Positions 19,464 through 27,435 of a stretch of 34,473 nucleotides of DNA are shown in pieces. Where the stretch lies: positions 1-34,473 of the IMG/VR virus record IMGVR_UViG_3300034167_000313, one strand, 5' to 3'. Under the pieces are notes generated by a model. It was not told where the DNA came from. It ran no database searches and was given only the letters and a program-made list of their open reading frames with translations. The position numbers and the translations under genes are program-made. Source of the DNA: a virus. The first letter of the stretch is position 1; every line of letters begins with the position of its first letter.

Positions 19464-19960
19464 AAATACCAATTAGTTAAATAGTTATTATGTTGTGGGT
19501 AAACATCACCATTTTCATTTGTTGTGTACTCAGGAAACAAGCTATTGTTTTTGCAAATATAGTCTAAAAACCTTTGTGAATAGCTTTCAGCAATACGTTT
19601 TTCTTTCTCAATTAAATAATCAACTTCCTCTTTTGATACTATTTCACTATTCTCAGATTGGTGCTTATAAATCCCTTTGTTTGAAATTGTGTAAGCACAA
19701 AAAGGTAAATATTCCACCATTGTAAAATGGATTAACATAGGCTTTAAATACGACCTTACAAGCGTTATATAGTTACCTGCAAGTGTGTTGTTGGTAATAT
19801 CCGTTTTTATCTTATCCAATAGCTTACTACCCGTGTATTGTTGTATCCAAATGTTTTGGGCAACAAGAACAAATTGAATCACTTTGTCAACGTCTGTATT
19901 TGCGTTCAAAGAAGTGTATTCTTGTAAGTCTTTTTTTGATATTAATAGTGCTTCTGCCAT
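19460..19960 (-). CDS. Head-tail connector (gp6-like), putative
   Basis: The 166-aa protein follows the portal and resembles the gp6-type head-tail connector family of Bacteroidota phages (DUF6712-like). LLISKKDLQEYTSLNANTDV starts an N-terminal helix, QNIWIQQYTGSKLLDKIKTD follows, and a long helical C-terminus ends in a tail rich in asparagine. Such proteins form a dodecameric ring under the portal. The call relies on position and general pattern; no catalytic motif is expected. Confidence 0.65.
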   Translation of the reverse strand: MAEALLISKKDLQEYTSLNANTDVDKVIQFVLVAQNIWIQQYTGSKLLDKIKTDITNNTLAGNYITLVRSYLKPMLIHFTMVEYLPFCAYTISNKGIYKHQSENSEIVSKEEVDYLIEKEKRIAESYSQRFLDYICKNNSLFPEYTTNENGDVYPQHNNYLTNWYL

Positions 19961-19969
19961 GTCTTAAAA

Positions 19970-21703
19970 TTATTTAGGTAAAAATCCCTTGTTAGGCATA
20001 TCAATCGGTCTTGTATAAACTTTTTTATCATTCACGGGTACAATCTCACCAAGTTTGCGAGCAACCGAAGGTCTAAACTCCTTCATGTATTTTTTCGCGA
20101 TTGGTGAATTAACATCAGATTTTCTTAAGTAAGTCTCTCTCGCCCATTTATGGTGGCAAGCTCCACCGCCTTTGTACAACCATATATCGTATGTAGTCGC
20201 TCCACGCGGCCCTAAACCACCTTCTGTACCATCTGTGCGCGTACGTGTTTCGTTTACAATTTCATTACTCATTCTAACAATGTCTTCTTTACGATAAACC
20301 TTATTAGCTTGAATCATTTTCTTACAAAACAAACGTGACTTTTCAGTTATTTCACCAACGTATCTATAACGATGTTTGAAAAGTTTACCGTCTTGAATGC
20401 TGCTCGCGTTTGGTCGTGCTGTACCTGTTTTAACAAGGTTTAAAAACTTAGAAAGATTTGTAGGTTCGTTTAGTTTTTCAAGCTCTGCATCCAACTCATC
20501 CTCTAAATCATAATCAACCTCTCTACTATCAACTAATACCCATTCATCTAAATCAATGTCTTCACCATACTTCGCAACGTCTAACTCATCTTGCGCGCTC
20601 ATTTTAACCTCTTGTACAGGCTGTGGTTCATCCCCTTGTAAAGGATTCAATGTTTTAAATTTAAGGTTAAGAGAAACACCATTGAAAGATAACACTTTTT
20701 TAAGCATCTCAACAATCATTTGTTGTTTTGGTTTTATAACCATGTTTTCAAATAACAACGCTCCTGTTTTCATCTCATCAGCATTTGAACTAAAGCCACT
20801 TGCTGACGTCACACCAAATAACAATGGTGTAGTTACATTGTGGCTACGTAATATTTTAGCTGTAGACTCATCTGATAAATAAGAATAATGTTCTGGAGCA
20901 TCGTTCAAAGGTATAGTATCGACCGTTGTCTTTGTATTTTCGTTTTCGTTAAATGATATTAAAGTTTTCTTACCTTTTGAACCTGTTAACTTACCAATTA
21001 CTTGCGCTGAAATCTCATCTTTCTGCTCATCCGTTGGGGTACCGTTGTTAAAATTTACGATAGTCGTGGGAGCAAATGAGTTACTAACCTCATTAATAAG
21101 ATATTCAGCAATTTTCTCTTCCAATAATGCGTAATCAATTCCACCTTGATAATCTACATTTGAGAAGTATTTCATACCCGCAGAATAAGGCGCTAGATAT
21201 AAAATCTCTACTTCTTTTTTTGAAGTTCCGAAAGAATCGAATCTTTTAGGCACGTATTTTTTCGGGTCAGACCAATTGTCAGAATAGAAATATCCTACAA
21301 TATCCCCATCCTTATTGCATTTCTCAGGTCTTAATAATTGTATAGGTGTGTGAAAAGCCCTTGTAATCGCTTTATGTCCTTTGTCGTAGTGAATCTGTAA
21401 GGCACACTGACCAAGTGCGTACAAATCAAAGATAATACGTCTTAAATCATCCTCTTTAAGAATAGATAACAGTTGCGCCCATTCGTTTGGCTTCATCGCG
21501 CTATCCGTAGCTGTTAAGCCTTGACCGTATATTAGTCTACAAATGTTATTAATTACAGCATTGTTCGTTGCTGAATTACTATATCTGTCGATTAAGAATT
21601 GATAGTAGTTATTATCTTCACCATATTCAACCCATTCGTTGCGATTATTTTCGACAATTACGGGAGCAGTATAGGAAGATAGTTGTATAATGTTATTATT
21701 CAT
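19970..21703 (-). CDS. Portal protein with an extra C-terminal domain
   Basis: The 577-aa protein is the portal, the ring through which DNA enters and leaves. Residues 1-365 show the usual helical and stem regions (WVEYGEDNNYYQFLIDRYSN, LPNDAPEH-type turn, and TTPLLFGVTSASGFSSNADE, the common portal pattern near the crown). The last about 150 residues (from about 420) hold KHRYRYVGEITEKSRLFCKK, then KGGGACHHKWARETYL. This resembles the fold seen at the C-terminus of phage Mu gpF-like minor head proteins, so it may be a fusion. The ATG overlaps the previous gene by eight bases. Confidence 0.82.
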   Translation of the reverse strand: MNNNIIQLSSYTAPVIVENNRNEWVEYGEDNNYYQFLIDRYSNSATNNAVINNICRLIYGQGLTATDSAMKPNEWAQLLSILKEDDLRRIIFDLYALGQCALQIHYDKGHKAITRAFHTPIQLLRPEKCNKDGDIVGYFYSDNWSDPKKYVPKRFDSFGTSKKEVEILYLAPYSAGMKYFSNVDYQGGIDYALLEEKIAEYLINEVSNSFAPTTIVNFNNGTPTDEQKDEISAQVIGKLTGSKGKKTLISFNENENTKTTVDTIPLNDAPEHYSYLSDESTAKILRSHNVTTPLLFGVTSASGFSSNADEMKTGALLFENMVIKPKQQMIVEMLKKVLSFNGVSLNLKFKTLNPLQGDEPQPVQEVKMSAQDELDVAKYGEDIDLDEWVLVDSREVDYDLEDELDAELEKLNEPTNLSKFLNLVKTGTARPNASSIQDGKLFKHRYRYVGEITEKSRLFCKKMIQANKVYRKEDIVRMSNEIVNETRTRTDGTEGGLGPRGATTYDIWLYKGGGACHHKWARETYLRKSDVNSPIAKKYMKEFRPSVARKLGEIVPVNDKKVYTRPIDMPNKGFLPK

Positions 21704-22013
21704 ATATAATAAATTCGTTGGTTGTTACCGTTTGTGTGAAGTTTGAACTTGGATTATTTGTGCAAAATATACGACCGTAAAATCTAATGTCGTTGGTTTT
21801 GCCAATTTTACAAACATAGGTATGTCCTTCTTTTAGCCCAAATGTAGCGGTCGCATTATGGTAATAGTCACCTGTTGCGTAGGTAGTAATATTAATCGTT
21901 GTGGTGACGTTTGTCTGTTCGTCTGTTAAGAATATCTTATCTGAGTTCCCTGAGCCTTCACGTGGCACGAAGTAAACTATTTGAGGGCTTGTGGATGTCG
22001 TTAATACTATCAT
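21696..22013 (-). CDS. 105-aa beta-rich putative virion protein
   Basis: The protein is threonine-rich with alternating beta residues (TSPQIVYFVPREGSGNS, TTTINITTYATGDYYHN). It lies between a terminator and the portal gene. It may be a minor capsid or tail protein. No family recognised. Confidence 0.5.
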   Translation of the reverse strand: MIVLTTSTSPQIVYFVPREGSGNSDKIFLTDEQTNVTTTINITTYATGDYYHNATATFGLKEGHTYVCKIGKTNDIRFYGRIFCTNNPSSNFTQTVTTNEFIIYE

Positions 22014-22048
22014 GTAATAGTATAACTAAAAAAGAGTGTTTTTGTTGC

Positions 22049-22078
22049 AAAAAAAAAGAGGGGTGTTTTAAGCCCCTC
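22049..22078 (-). terminator. Rho-independent terminator after the second tail paralogue
   Basis: The minus strand reads GAGGGG, loop CTTAAAACA, CCCCTC, then nine T's. It follows the stop at 22085 by seven bases. Confidence 0.85.
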
Positions 22079-22084
22079 CGTGTA

Positions 22085-22681
22085 TTAACTTGTTATTATT
22101 TGTGTGACGGTTGTGCCGCCTGCAGGAATAATGTCATAATAAAATGAACTTGTACCATTTACCACAAATTGTGACGGTAGAAGCTCCTCGGCTTGGAAGG
22201 TCATGGAATATCCACTAAAATCACCAAGCGCCCCCCCATTGTTGACACTTCCTGCCGTTAAATCACAACCTCTTAAAAGTCCAACTAAGAAAAATTGACC
22301 TTCGTTGTTTTCAACTAAAATTCTCGGCTTTGCATACGCTAATGTCTTAACAGCGTTGTGTGTAGCAATATCCTGTTTTTTTAGTTTGATAGTCAATGTT
22401 TGTCTAAAGAATGTCGTTCCGTTTTCACGTGAACTTACTATTTCTTGGTCGTAAACATTCTCGTTAGATTTAAGCTCGAACTTGTATAAGTATTGCACAA
22501 AATTTACGTAGTCGATTGATTCGCTAAAATCAGTATCAACTACATAAATACCACTTCCGAGCGAAGTCTCTTTGTAGATGTAATTCGGCGCAATATCTTC
22601 ATTGATAAAGTAAACGTTTTTAAGCCCTGCAAGGCTGTCCTTACAAGGCTCTGAACGTCCAAGTGTTATTAAACAAGCCAC
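22085..22681 (-). CDS. Tail tube-like protein, paralogue 2
   Basis: This 198-aa protein begins with a GTG at 22681, two bases after the stop of paralogue 1; the homologous start (MACLITLGRSEPCKD here, MACNLSIGRAEACKE there) supports this over an ATG at 22717. Conserved blocks are YKFELKSNENVYDQEIVSSR, TLTIKLKKQD, ILVENNEGQFFLVGLLRG and NNGGALGDFSGYSMTF. It is most like a major tail tube protein, or a paired tail/decoration subunit. It is about 18 residues longer than paralogue 1, in a middle insertion. A terminator follows it. Confidence 0.68.
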   Translation of the reverse strand: MACLITLGRSEPCKDSLAGLKNVYFINEDIAPNYIYKETSLGSGIYVVDTDFSESIDYVNFVQYLYKFELKSNENVYDQEIVSSRENGTTFFRQTLTIKLKKQDIATHNAVKTLAYAKPRILVENNEGQFFLVGLLRGCDLTAGSVNNGGALGDFSGYSMTFQAEELLPSQFVVNGTSSFYYDIIPAGGTTVTQIITS

Positions 22682-22683
22682 GA

Positions 22684-23226
22684 CTAAGAAGTTGTTACTG
22701 TTGCACCTGTGAAACAATCAGAAACGATAGTCGTTGAACTTGTAATGTCCGTAAATGGTGCAGGTAAAGCTTCTTCCGCAACAAAAGTTAAAGAGTAACC
22801 ATTGAAGTCACCTAAAGCACCACCATTATTTATACTTCCTGCTGTTAAATCAGCTCCTCTAAACAATCCCATAACAAAGAATTGACCGTTATTATTTTCT
22901 ACAAGTACGTGTGGTCTTGAGTAAGCCAATAATTTGATTTCTTTGTGCGTTGTAGTATCTTGTTTTTTCAACTTAATTGTTAACGTTTGACGAAAGAACG
23001 TTGTACCAGCTTCGCGACTTGACACGATTTCTTGGTCAAATACATTTTCGTTTGATTTCAACTCATATTTATACAAGTTATCCACGTTTGTTACTGCTGT
23101 TATTAGGTCATTTGAAAAAGTCACATCAGATGGAACTATTTGATAGTTAATGAAGTACACTGCTTTTAGTCCTCCGATTGCTTCTTTGCACGCTTCCGCG
23201 CGTCCTATTGATAAATTACAAGCCAT
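22684..23226 (-). CDS. Tail tube-like protein, paralogue 1
   Basis: The 180-aa protein starts MACNLSIGRAEACKEAIGG and has the blocks YKYELKSNENVFDQEIVSSR, TLTIKLKKQDTTTHK, VENNNGQFFVMGLFRG and NNGGALGDFNGYSLTF, which are close to those of paralogue 2 (roughly 70-75% in the shared blocks by eye). It directly follows the major capsid gene, from which a terminator separates it. A major tail protein role is likely, since tube proteins are abundant and often lie near the capsid gene. Confidence 0.7.
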   Translation of the reverse strand: MACNLSIGRAEACKEAIGGLKAVYFINYQIVPSDVTFSNDLITAVTNVDNLYKYELKSNENVFDQEIVSSREAGTTFFRQTLTIKLKKQDTTTHKEIKLLAYSRPHVLVENNNGQFFVMGLFRGADLTAGSINNGGALGDFNGYSLTFVAEEALPAPFTDITSSTTIVSDCFTGATVTTS

Positions 23227-23240
23227 AAATTTAAAGTTTA

Positions 23241-23265
23241 AAAAAAAAGGAGGGATATACCCTCC
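23241..23265 (-). terminator. Rho-independent terminator after the major capsid gene
   Basis: The minus strand reads GGAGGG, loop TATAT, CCCTCC, then eight or more T's (23248-23241). It lies between the capsid stop and the first tail-tube-like gene and could raise the ratio of capsid to downstream message. Confidence 0.85.
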
Positions 23266-23291
23266 CCTTAATTGGTTAATTAATTAGTTAA

Positions 23292-24251
23292 TTAGTTAGC
23301 TGAGTTAGGAATGTTATAAGTAACAATATCTGATACTGAATGGTAATTTACAGCCATACCCGCACGTAATACAAAACGTACATTTTGTGAACCGTCTAAT
23401 GGACTCATGTCTAAAAGCGCGATTTCATTTGTATCGTTTAATAAACCACAACCGAAGAACAAGTTTGAAGTTTCAGCAGCGATCGCAGTGTTAGCAGCTA
23501 ATCCGTTTGCAACGAATAATGGAATACCATCGAAAGTTAAAGCACCACCATTGTACCATTGTGTTCCCTTAGCATCTGTACCAGAGTTAGAAGTAGCAGC
23601 AACTGAGAAACCACCCAAAGCTCTAATGTAAGCCTTCATAACACCTTGTGGCACGTAGATTTTCAAGTCTGGTGAACCATATAAAGCAGCAGGAATAGCA
23701 TCGACAATTTTTCCTAATTCAGCAATTACTGTAGCAGATGCAGAAATAGCAGAAGAACCTGCAACCTCGTTAGCAGTTGGTAAAGCAGCATCCGCAGCCA
23801 ATAATGTAGCGATACCGTCAATTTGACCCGCTGTTGCGTTTGCACCTCTCCAAATAGAAACCTCAACAGATGAAGCAACCTTATCAGTGATGTAAGCTAA
23901 TAAGTAGTCAACAAATGATTTTGCCAAAACTTTGTTTGCACTGAATCCCATTTCTTCAGCTTGAAAAGTAGCTAAAAAGTCTTTTTTACACAATTGTAAA
24001 TTTACTTGAAATTGCTCTAAAGTCAAACTTCTTTCAGAAAGTGTTACAGTAGATGTAGCATCAAAATCACAAGTTGCGTTCTTTAAAATGTCGTCCGTTC
24101 CAATTTTGAACATTGTAGTTTTGTAAGCAATGTTTGGTATGATAGTCATACCTCCATTTGCCAAAGTGTTACCGCTTAATAAAGCAGCTTTTACCCATAG
24201 TTTGGAATCTTGCCCAGCATATGAAGTTGAAATGTTAATTGTTGTAGCCAT
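23292..24251 (-). CDS. Major capsid protein, HK97-fold type
   Basis: This 319-aa protein is the likely major capsid subunit. It opens with MATTINISTSYAGQDSKLWV, continues with a beta/helix body (LLSGNTLANGGMTIIPNIAY, then KKDFLATFQAEEMGFSANKV), and has an A-domain-like end with GGFSVAATSNSGTDAKG and VFRVLRAGMAVNYH-type strands (QNVRFVLRAGMAVNYH). Size, absence of a long N-terminal scaffold, and position after a scaffold gene fit HK97-fold capsid proteins of Bacteroidota phages. A terminator directly follows. Confidence 0.83.
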   Translation of the reverse strand: MATTINISTSYAGQDSKLWVKAALLSGNTLANGGMTIIPNIAYKTTMFKIGTDDILKNATCDFDATSTVTLSERSLTLEQFQVNLQLCKKDFLATFQAEEMGFSANKVLAKSFVDYLLAYITDKVASSVEVSIWRGANATAGQIDGIATLLAADAALPTANEVAGSSAISASATVIAELGKIVDAIPAALYGSPDLKIYVPQGVMKAYIRALGGFSVAATSNSGTDAKGTQWYNGGALTFDGIPLFVANGLAANTAIAAETSNLFFGCGLLNDTNEIALLDMSPLDGSQNVRFVLRAGMAVNYHSVSDIVTYNIPNSAN

Positions 24252-24262
24252 TTTTTATTTGT

Positions 24263-24820
24263 TTATTTGTTATTGTATACTTCTTCTAAAATCTTATCTC
24301 TTGTTGATTTACCTGTGTTTGTCGCTAAATCCATATGCTCAATTGGTTTTGAGTTTTCAGGGTTGTACTGAATTGGTTTAGGCTCTTCAGTCAACTCGAT
24401 TACTTCTGGAGTCATTGCAGCTAACTTAGTTTCAAGTTCAGCAATCTTTGATTCCATTTCTGCGAAGTGTTGCTCAGTGATTGATACAACTTTTTTAGGT
24501 TGTTTTACTTCAACTTCTGGAGTCACATCAGCTTCAACAGGAATCTCTTCTTCTTCTGATTCAGCAGGCATCTCTTCAATCGCTGCAATTAATCCTTTTT
24601 CTTCAACGATAAGTAAACGACCATCTTCAAGCTCGTATTTACCAACCTCTAAAGGTACAGGTTCACCCTCAGATACTACAATCATAACACTTGCACCGAC
24701 CTCGAATGAATCCGCTTCGATTACCGTGTTACCATCTACTAACTTCATTTGCTCTAACTTCACCTCCATTCCTAAGAAGGTCTTGATAGTTTTTAACGCG
24801 TCTTTTATTTCTTTAGTCAT
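24263..24820 (-). CDS. Putative capsid scaffolding protein
   Basis: The 185-aa protein is very acidic and elongated. A beta-rich region (about 38-82: SFEVGASVMIVVSEGEPVPL, GKYELEDGRLLIVEEKG) precedes a glutamate-rich linker and a coiled-coil (about 115-135: HFAEMESKIAELETKLAAM). It ends STRDKILEEVYNNK. Upstream position next to the capsid gene and acidic coiled coil are typical of scaffolds. The end resembles the start of the neighbouring 123-aa protein. Confidence 0.7.
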   Translation of the reverse strand: MTKEIKDALKTIKTFLGMEVKLEQMKLVDGNTVIEADSFEVGASVMIVVSEGEPVPLEVGKYELEDGRLLIVEEKGLIAAIEEMPAESEEEEIPVEADVTPEVEVKQPKKVVSITEQHFAEMESKIAELETKLAAMTPEVIELTEEPKPIQYNPENSKPIEHMDLATNTGKSTRDKILEEVYNNK

Positions 24821-24822
24821 AT

Positions 24823-25194
24823 TTATATTTGTTTTAATTCAGTTTCTAATTGGTTAATTAATTTATTTCCGTAAATAATTCTATCTGAGTACATTTTAGG
24901 CTGTGGTATTTTTGTTAAATCAATACCCAATGCTTTAACTTGTGCTTCAAAACTTATTTTTTCCTCTGACAATCCTTTAACAAATCTTGATATTTCAGAA
25001 ATAGATTTAGTTACAGATTGCTTTGCTTTTTGTTTCGTTGATTTAAGAGTTTCTAAAGTATCAATAGCAGGTTTGTTTATAGCACTCATTTTTTCAAAAG
25101 CTCCCGTTAAGTCATTACCAATTGCTAACTGAACGTTAATCTCAGATAATTCAACTTTATAAAGCTCGCTTAGTATTTTATCTCTTGCTTTCAT
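24823..25194 (-). CDS. 123-aa helical protein, scaffold-associated
   Basis: This helical, basic protein starts MKARDKILSELYKVELSE, similar to the C-terminal STRDKILEEVYNNK of the scaffold. It then shows heptad-rich helices (TLKSTKQKAKQSVTKSISEI). It ends two bases before the scaffold gene. It may be a second scaffold or head assembly factor. This is inference. Confidence 0.5.
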   Translation of the reverse strand: MKARDKILSELYKVELSEINVQLAIGNDLTGAFEKMSAINKPAIDTLETLKSTKQKAKQSVTKSISEISRFVKGLSEEKISFEAQVKALGIDLTKIPQPKMYSDRIIYGNKLINQLETELKQI

Positions 25195-25209
25195 AACTAT
25201 ATAACTTTA

Positions 25210-25371
25210 TTAACCTCTTTCTGTTGTAATTTGCCTTACTTCAATAGTATGGTTTACATTACTAATTGTTTGTTGGTTAGTACTTCCAACCCCTTGAGAG
25301 TTACCATCGCAACACTCTTTTGAATACGTGCCATCTTTACATTGGCACCCTTTTTTACCTCCTTTTCTCAT
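25210..25371 (-). CDS. 53-aa cysteine-rich protein
   Basis: The start overlaps the GAF-like gene's stop as ATGA (25371-25368). The protein begins MRKGGKKGCQCKDGTYSKEC and has C9, C11, C20 and C21, an arrangement that could bind one metal, then a polar, beta-like tail. Function unknown; its position follows the membrane protein. Confidence 0.5.
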   Translation of the reverse strand: MRKGGKKGCQCKDGTYSKECCDGNSQGVGSTNQQTISNVNHTIEVRQITTERG

Positions 25372-25982
25372 AACATTAATATATTACCTATTTCATTTGT
25401 AAACTCTTTAAACTCCTTAAAATCAATCTCTGTACACTTATTTTCTTTTACGTAATCAATTCCAATGTAAGCCACAAAACTTCCTTTCTTAAAATATGGT
25501 GCTATACATATAGATTGAATTCCTTGCCTAAATAACGATGCTTTTGTCGTTTGCTCTTTGATGTTGTTTATTTGGCAATAATTCATTTTCTCTAACATTA
25601 TCTGTTGTAAGAACATCGGGTATAAACTAACGGGAATATTCTGTAAATTATGCGCTTCCGAGCTAATACCATTGTTGCAAACTTCAAACGTCATTGATTG
25701 GTGGTTACGGTGTGTTCCATCGTAGTACTTGATCGTGTTGTGAAATTGAAATATATAAGCCCTATCAGCATTATATTTTGTCATCAATTCATTTAACATT
25801 TGTTGAATTAAAACATTGTTATTAATGTCTTTTTTCACCTCGTCAACACTTTCAATTTTTTTAACCACTACTTGAGTGACCAATGACTTGTAATAAAAAA
25901 GAATGAAAGCAAGCAGAATTATAATTAGCACTATTGTTTTCGTCTTTCTGATTTGCTCTAAAATGTACTTGATTTCATTCAT
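25368..25982 (-). CDS. Membrane-anchored GAF-like protein
   Basis: The 204-aa protein has one N-terminal membrane helix (TIVLIIILLAFILFYY, 16-31), a charged linker (about 36-60) and a domain from about 70 resembling GAF folds: YNADRAYIFQFHN (70-82), then QGIQSICIAPYFKKGSFVAY and YIGIDYV. GAF domains bind small ligands or sense redox and nucleotides. A phage copy placed between fibre and scaffold genes is unexpected. It could sense host state or position virion assembly at the membrane. It is coupled to the cysteine-rich gene by ATGA. Confidence 0.6.
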   Translation of the reverse strand: MNEIKYILEQIRKTKTIVLIIILLAFILFYYKSLVTQVVVKKIESVDEVKKDINNNVLIQQMLNELMTKYNADRAYIFQFHNTIKYYDGTHRNHQSMTFEVCNNGISSEAHNLQNIPVSLYPMFLQQIMLEKMNYCQINNIKEQTTKASLFRQGIQSICIAPYFKKGSFVAYIGIDYVKENKCTEIDFKEFKEFTNEIGNILML

Positions 25983-26018
25983 AATTATATAACCTTGATT
26001 TAGGAGTGTTGTTGTAAA

Positions 26019-26168
26019 TTAGATGTAATCGTTTATGATAGTTTCTTGTGCTGTTATTTCGGTTGTTACATCAGCATTTAAAACCTCATTTCCTACTCTG
26101 ATTATATTTAAGTAGGTGCTTTCTACATACGTGTAAGCTCCCCTTACTTCTTGGTATACCTCTATCAT
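26019..26168 (-). CDS. 49-aa hypothetical protein
   Basis: The ATG at 26168 overlaps the previous stop (ATGA). The protein is acidic and beta-like (MIEVYQEVRGAYTYVESTYL, then NEVLNADVTTEITAQETIIN). It follows the fibre-like gene and may be a tail-fibre accessory. No motif. Confidence 0.5.
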   Translation of the reverse strand: MIEVYQEVRGAYTYVESTYLNIIRVGNEVLNADVTTEITAQETIINDYI

Positions 26169-27193
26169 GATAAACAATTTAAAGTTAATTGTGAAATATC
26201 AAAACTACAAGCGTTTGATGTCGCACCCGAAGTTCTAACCGCTTGCATAGTTATCGGTGTGGTATCGCTTGGTAAATTCGTAGTGATTGACCCCTCAACT
26301 GTTACGTTGTTTTCCAATGAAGTAACTTTGTAATAAACAGTCATTGAATTAAATGGGTTGTACAATTCAAAAACAAAAAAATCAGTTGCTGCACTTCCTG
26401 TCCTGTTTGCAAGAAAATTAGCTCCTAAATCTATCTTTGTAGCTGTACCTGTTCCATCGTTATGGAATACTTGTAAATTAGTATCCAAAGCATCCGAACC
26501 AATACCAATAATGTTAGTCAAACTATCTACATTTACCGTAGAAGATATCCCTAATAAAGTTGTTGCCGATGTCATCCCATAGAATTGGCGCGCGCCTGTA
26601 TTTAAGGCAGTATCTGAAACACCAAATCCAACGCAAAACCTCCAACCCATGTCAATAATATTGAAAGCACTTGTTGACCTGTAACCGCAAACACCGTTAG
26701 CTGCAGGAGTTGAAACACCAATTTTTAAACGTGTCTTTTTCGTTTGCATGGAAGTTGTTGACACCGCCACCGCTGTTGCTGTCCCTTGTAGTGTTCCTGT
26801 TGCAATGTTTTCAGAAAGTACAGTTGTTGAATTGTGTTGCGCCCTGTAACCCCTTGCAATTTCTGAACTCGCTACATTCCAATAACCAGTTGTTACAAGT
26901 TTAGCGTCAATTTGATTTTCAACCGCCTGAGTCGTTGGATATTTAGTGTTATTTATAGTAGTGAAATCAGTCGCTTTATTTGCTAACACTTCGAAAGCCG
27001 CAACGTCATAAATTATTTCCGAAATCCCACTTAATGTACGTGTGTATATCTTCCCATTTGCAGTGTTCATGTAGAACTCACCAATGTACAAATCAGTGTA
27101 CAACCATGTTCCATCTCTATGGTCTGATGTTGCAGGAATAGTTGCAATGCCAGCCCCTTTTTTTATTATAATTCTCTTTGTTATATCGCTCAT
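26165..27193 (-). CDS. Fibre-like structural protein
   Basis: The 342-aa protein has an N-terminal part (about 1-90: GTWLYTDLYIGEFYMNTANG, then KATDFTTINNTKYPTTQAVE) and a large serine/threonine-rich beta domain (about 110-330). The TKYPTTQAVE segment is a common short trimerisation-type region in phage fibres. The C-terminal domain would bind the receptor. It is coupled to the 81-aa gene before it and the 49-aa gene after it. Tail fibre or head fibre cannot be decided. Confidence 0.65.
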   Translation of the reverse strand: MSDITKRIIIKKGAGIATIPATSDHRDGTWLYTDLYIGEFYMNTANGKIYTRTLSGISEIIYDVAAFEVLANKATDFTTINNTKYPTTQAVENQIDAKLVTTGYWNVASSEIARGYRAQHNSTTVLSENIATGTLQGTATAVAVSTTSMQTKKTRLKIGVSTPAANGVCGYRSTSAFNIIDMGWRFCVGFGVSDTALNTGARQFYGMTSATTLLGISSTVNVDSLTNIIGIGSDALDTNLQVFHNDGTGTATKIDLGANFLANRTGSAATDFFVFELYNPFNSMTVYYKVTSLENNVTVEGSITTNLPSDTTPITMQAVRTSGATSNACSFDISQLTLNCLS

Positions 27194-27435
27194 AAATTGT
27201 ATATATCTGAATTAATACTCGCACCAACGCCACCTGTTAAGCTGTAAACATCCTCATCTGCACTAGTGCCACCAAATAAAACACCGTTATCCTCATCGCT
27301 TAAATTTGTAATGAGTATTTTTTTAGGTATGCCACTATTGAATGGTTGTATAAATAAAGAGTCACTATCCAACGCGGTAGTGACTTCTTTAAATCTTATA
27401 AATGAAGGTGTTAAATTGCCGTTAAACTCGGTCAT
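27190..27435 (-). CDS. 81-aa hypothetical protein between fibre-like genes
   Basis: The protein is polar and acidic (MTEFNGNLTPSFIRFKEVTT, then SDEDNGVLFGGTSADEDVYS) with no membrane helix. It shares a one-base TAATG junction with the gene before it and an ATGA with the gene after it. It may be a fibre connector. Confidence 0.5.
   Translation of the reverse strand: MTEFNGNLTPSFIRFKEVTTALDSDSLFIQPFNSGIPKKILITNLSDEDNGVLFGGTSADEDVYSLTGGVGASINSDIYNL

Noticed and set aside
20556-20882. Plus-strand 108-codon frame
   Set aside because: Lies wholly inside the portal gene on the opposite strand, with no independent support.
22682-22717. ATG start for the second tail paralogue
   Set aside because: It overlaps the stop of paralogue 1, and homology with paralogue 1 begins exactly at GTG 22681.
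24477-24857. Plus-strand 126-codon frame
   Set aside because: Antisense shadow of the acidic scaffold gene; serine-rich composition comes from the reverse of glutamate codons.
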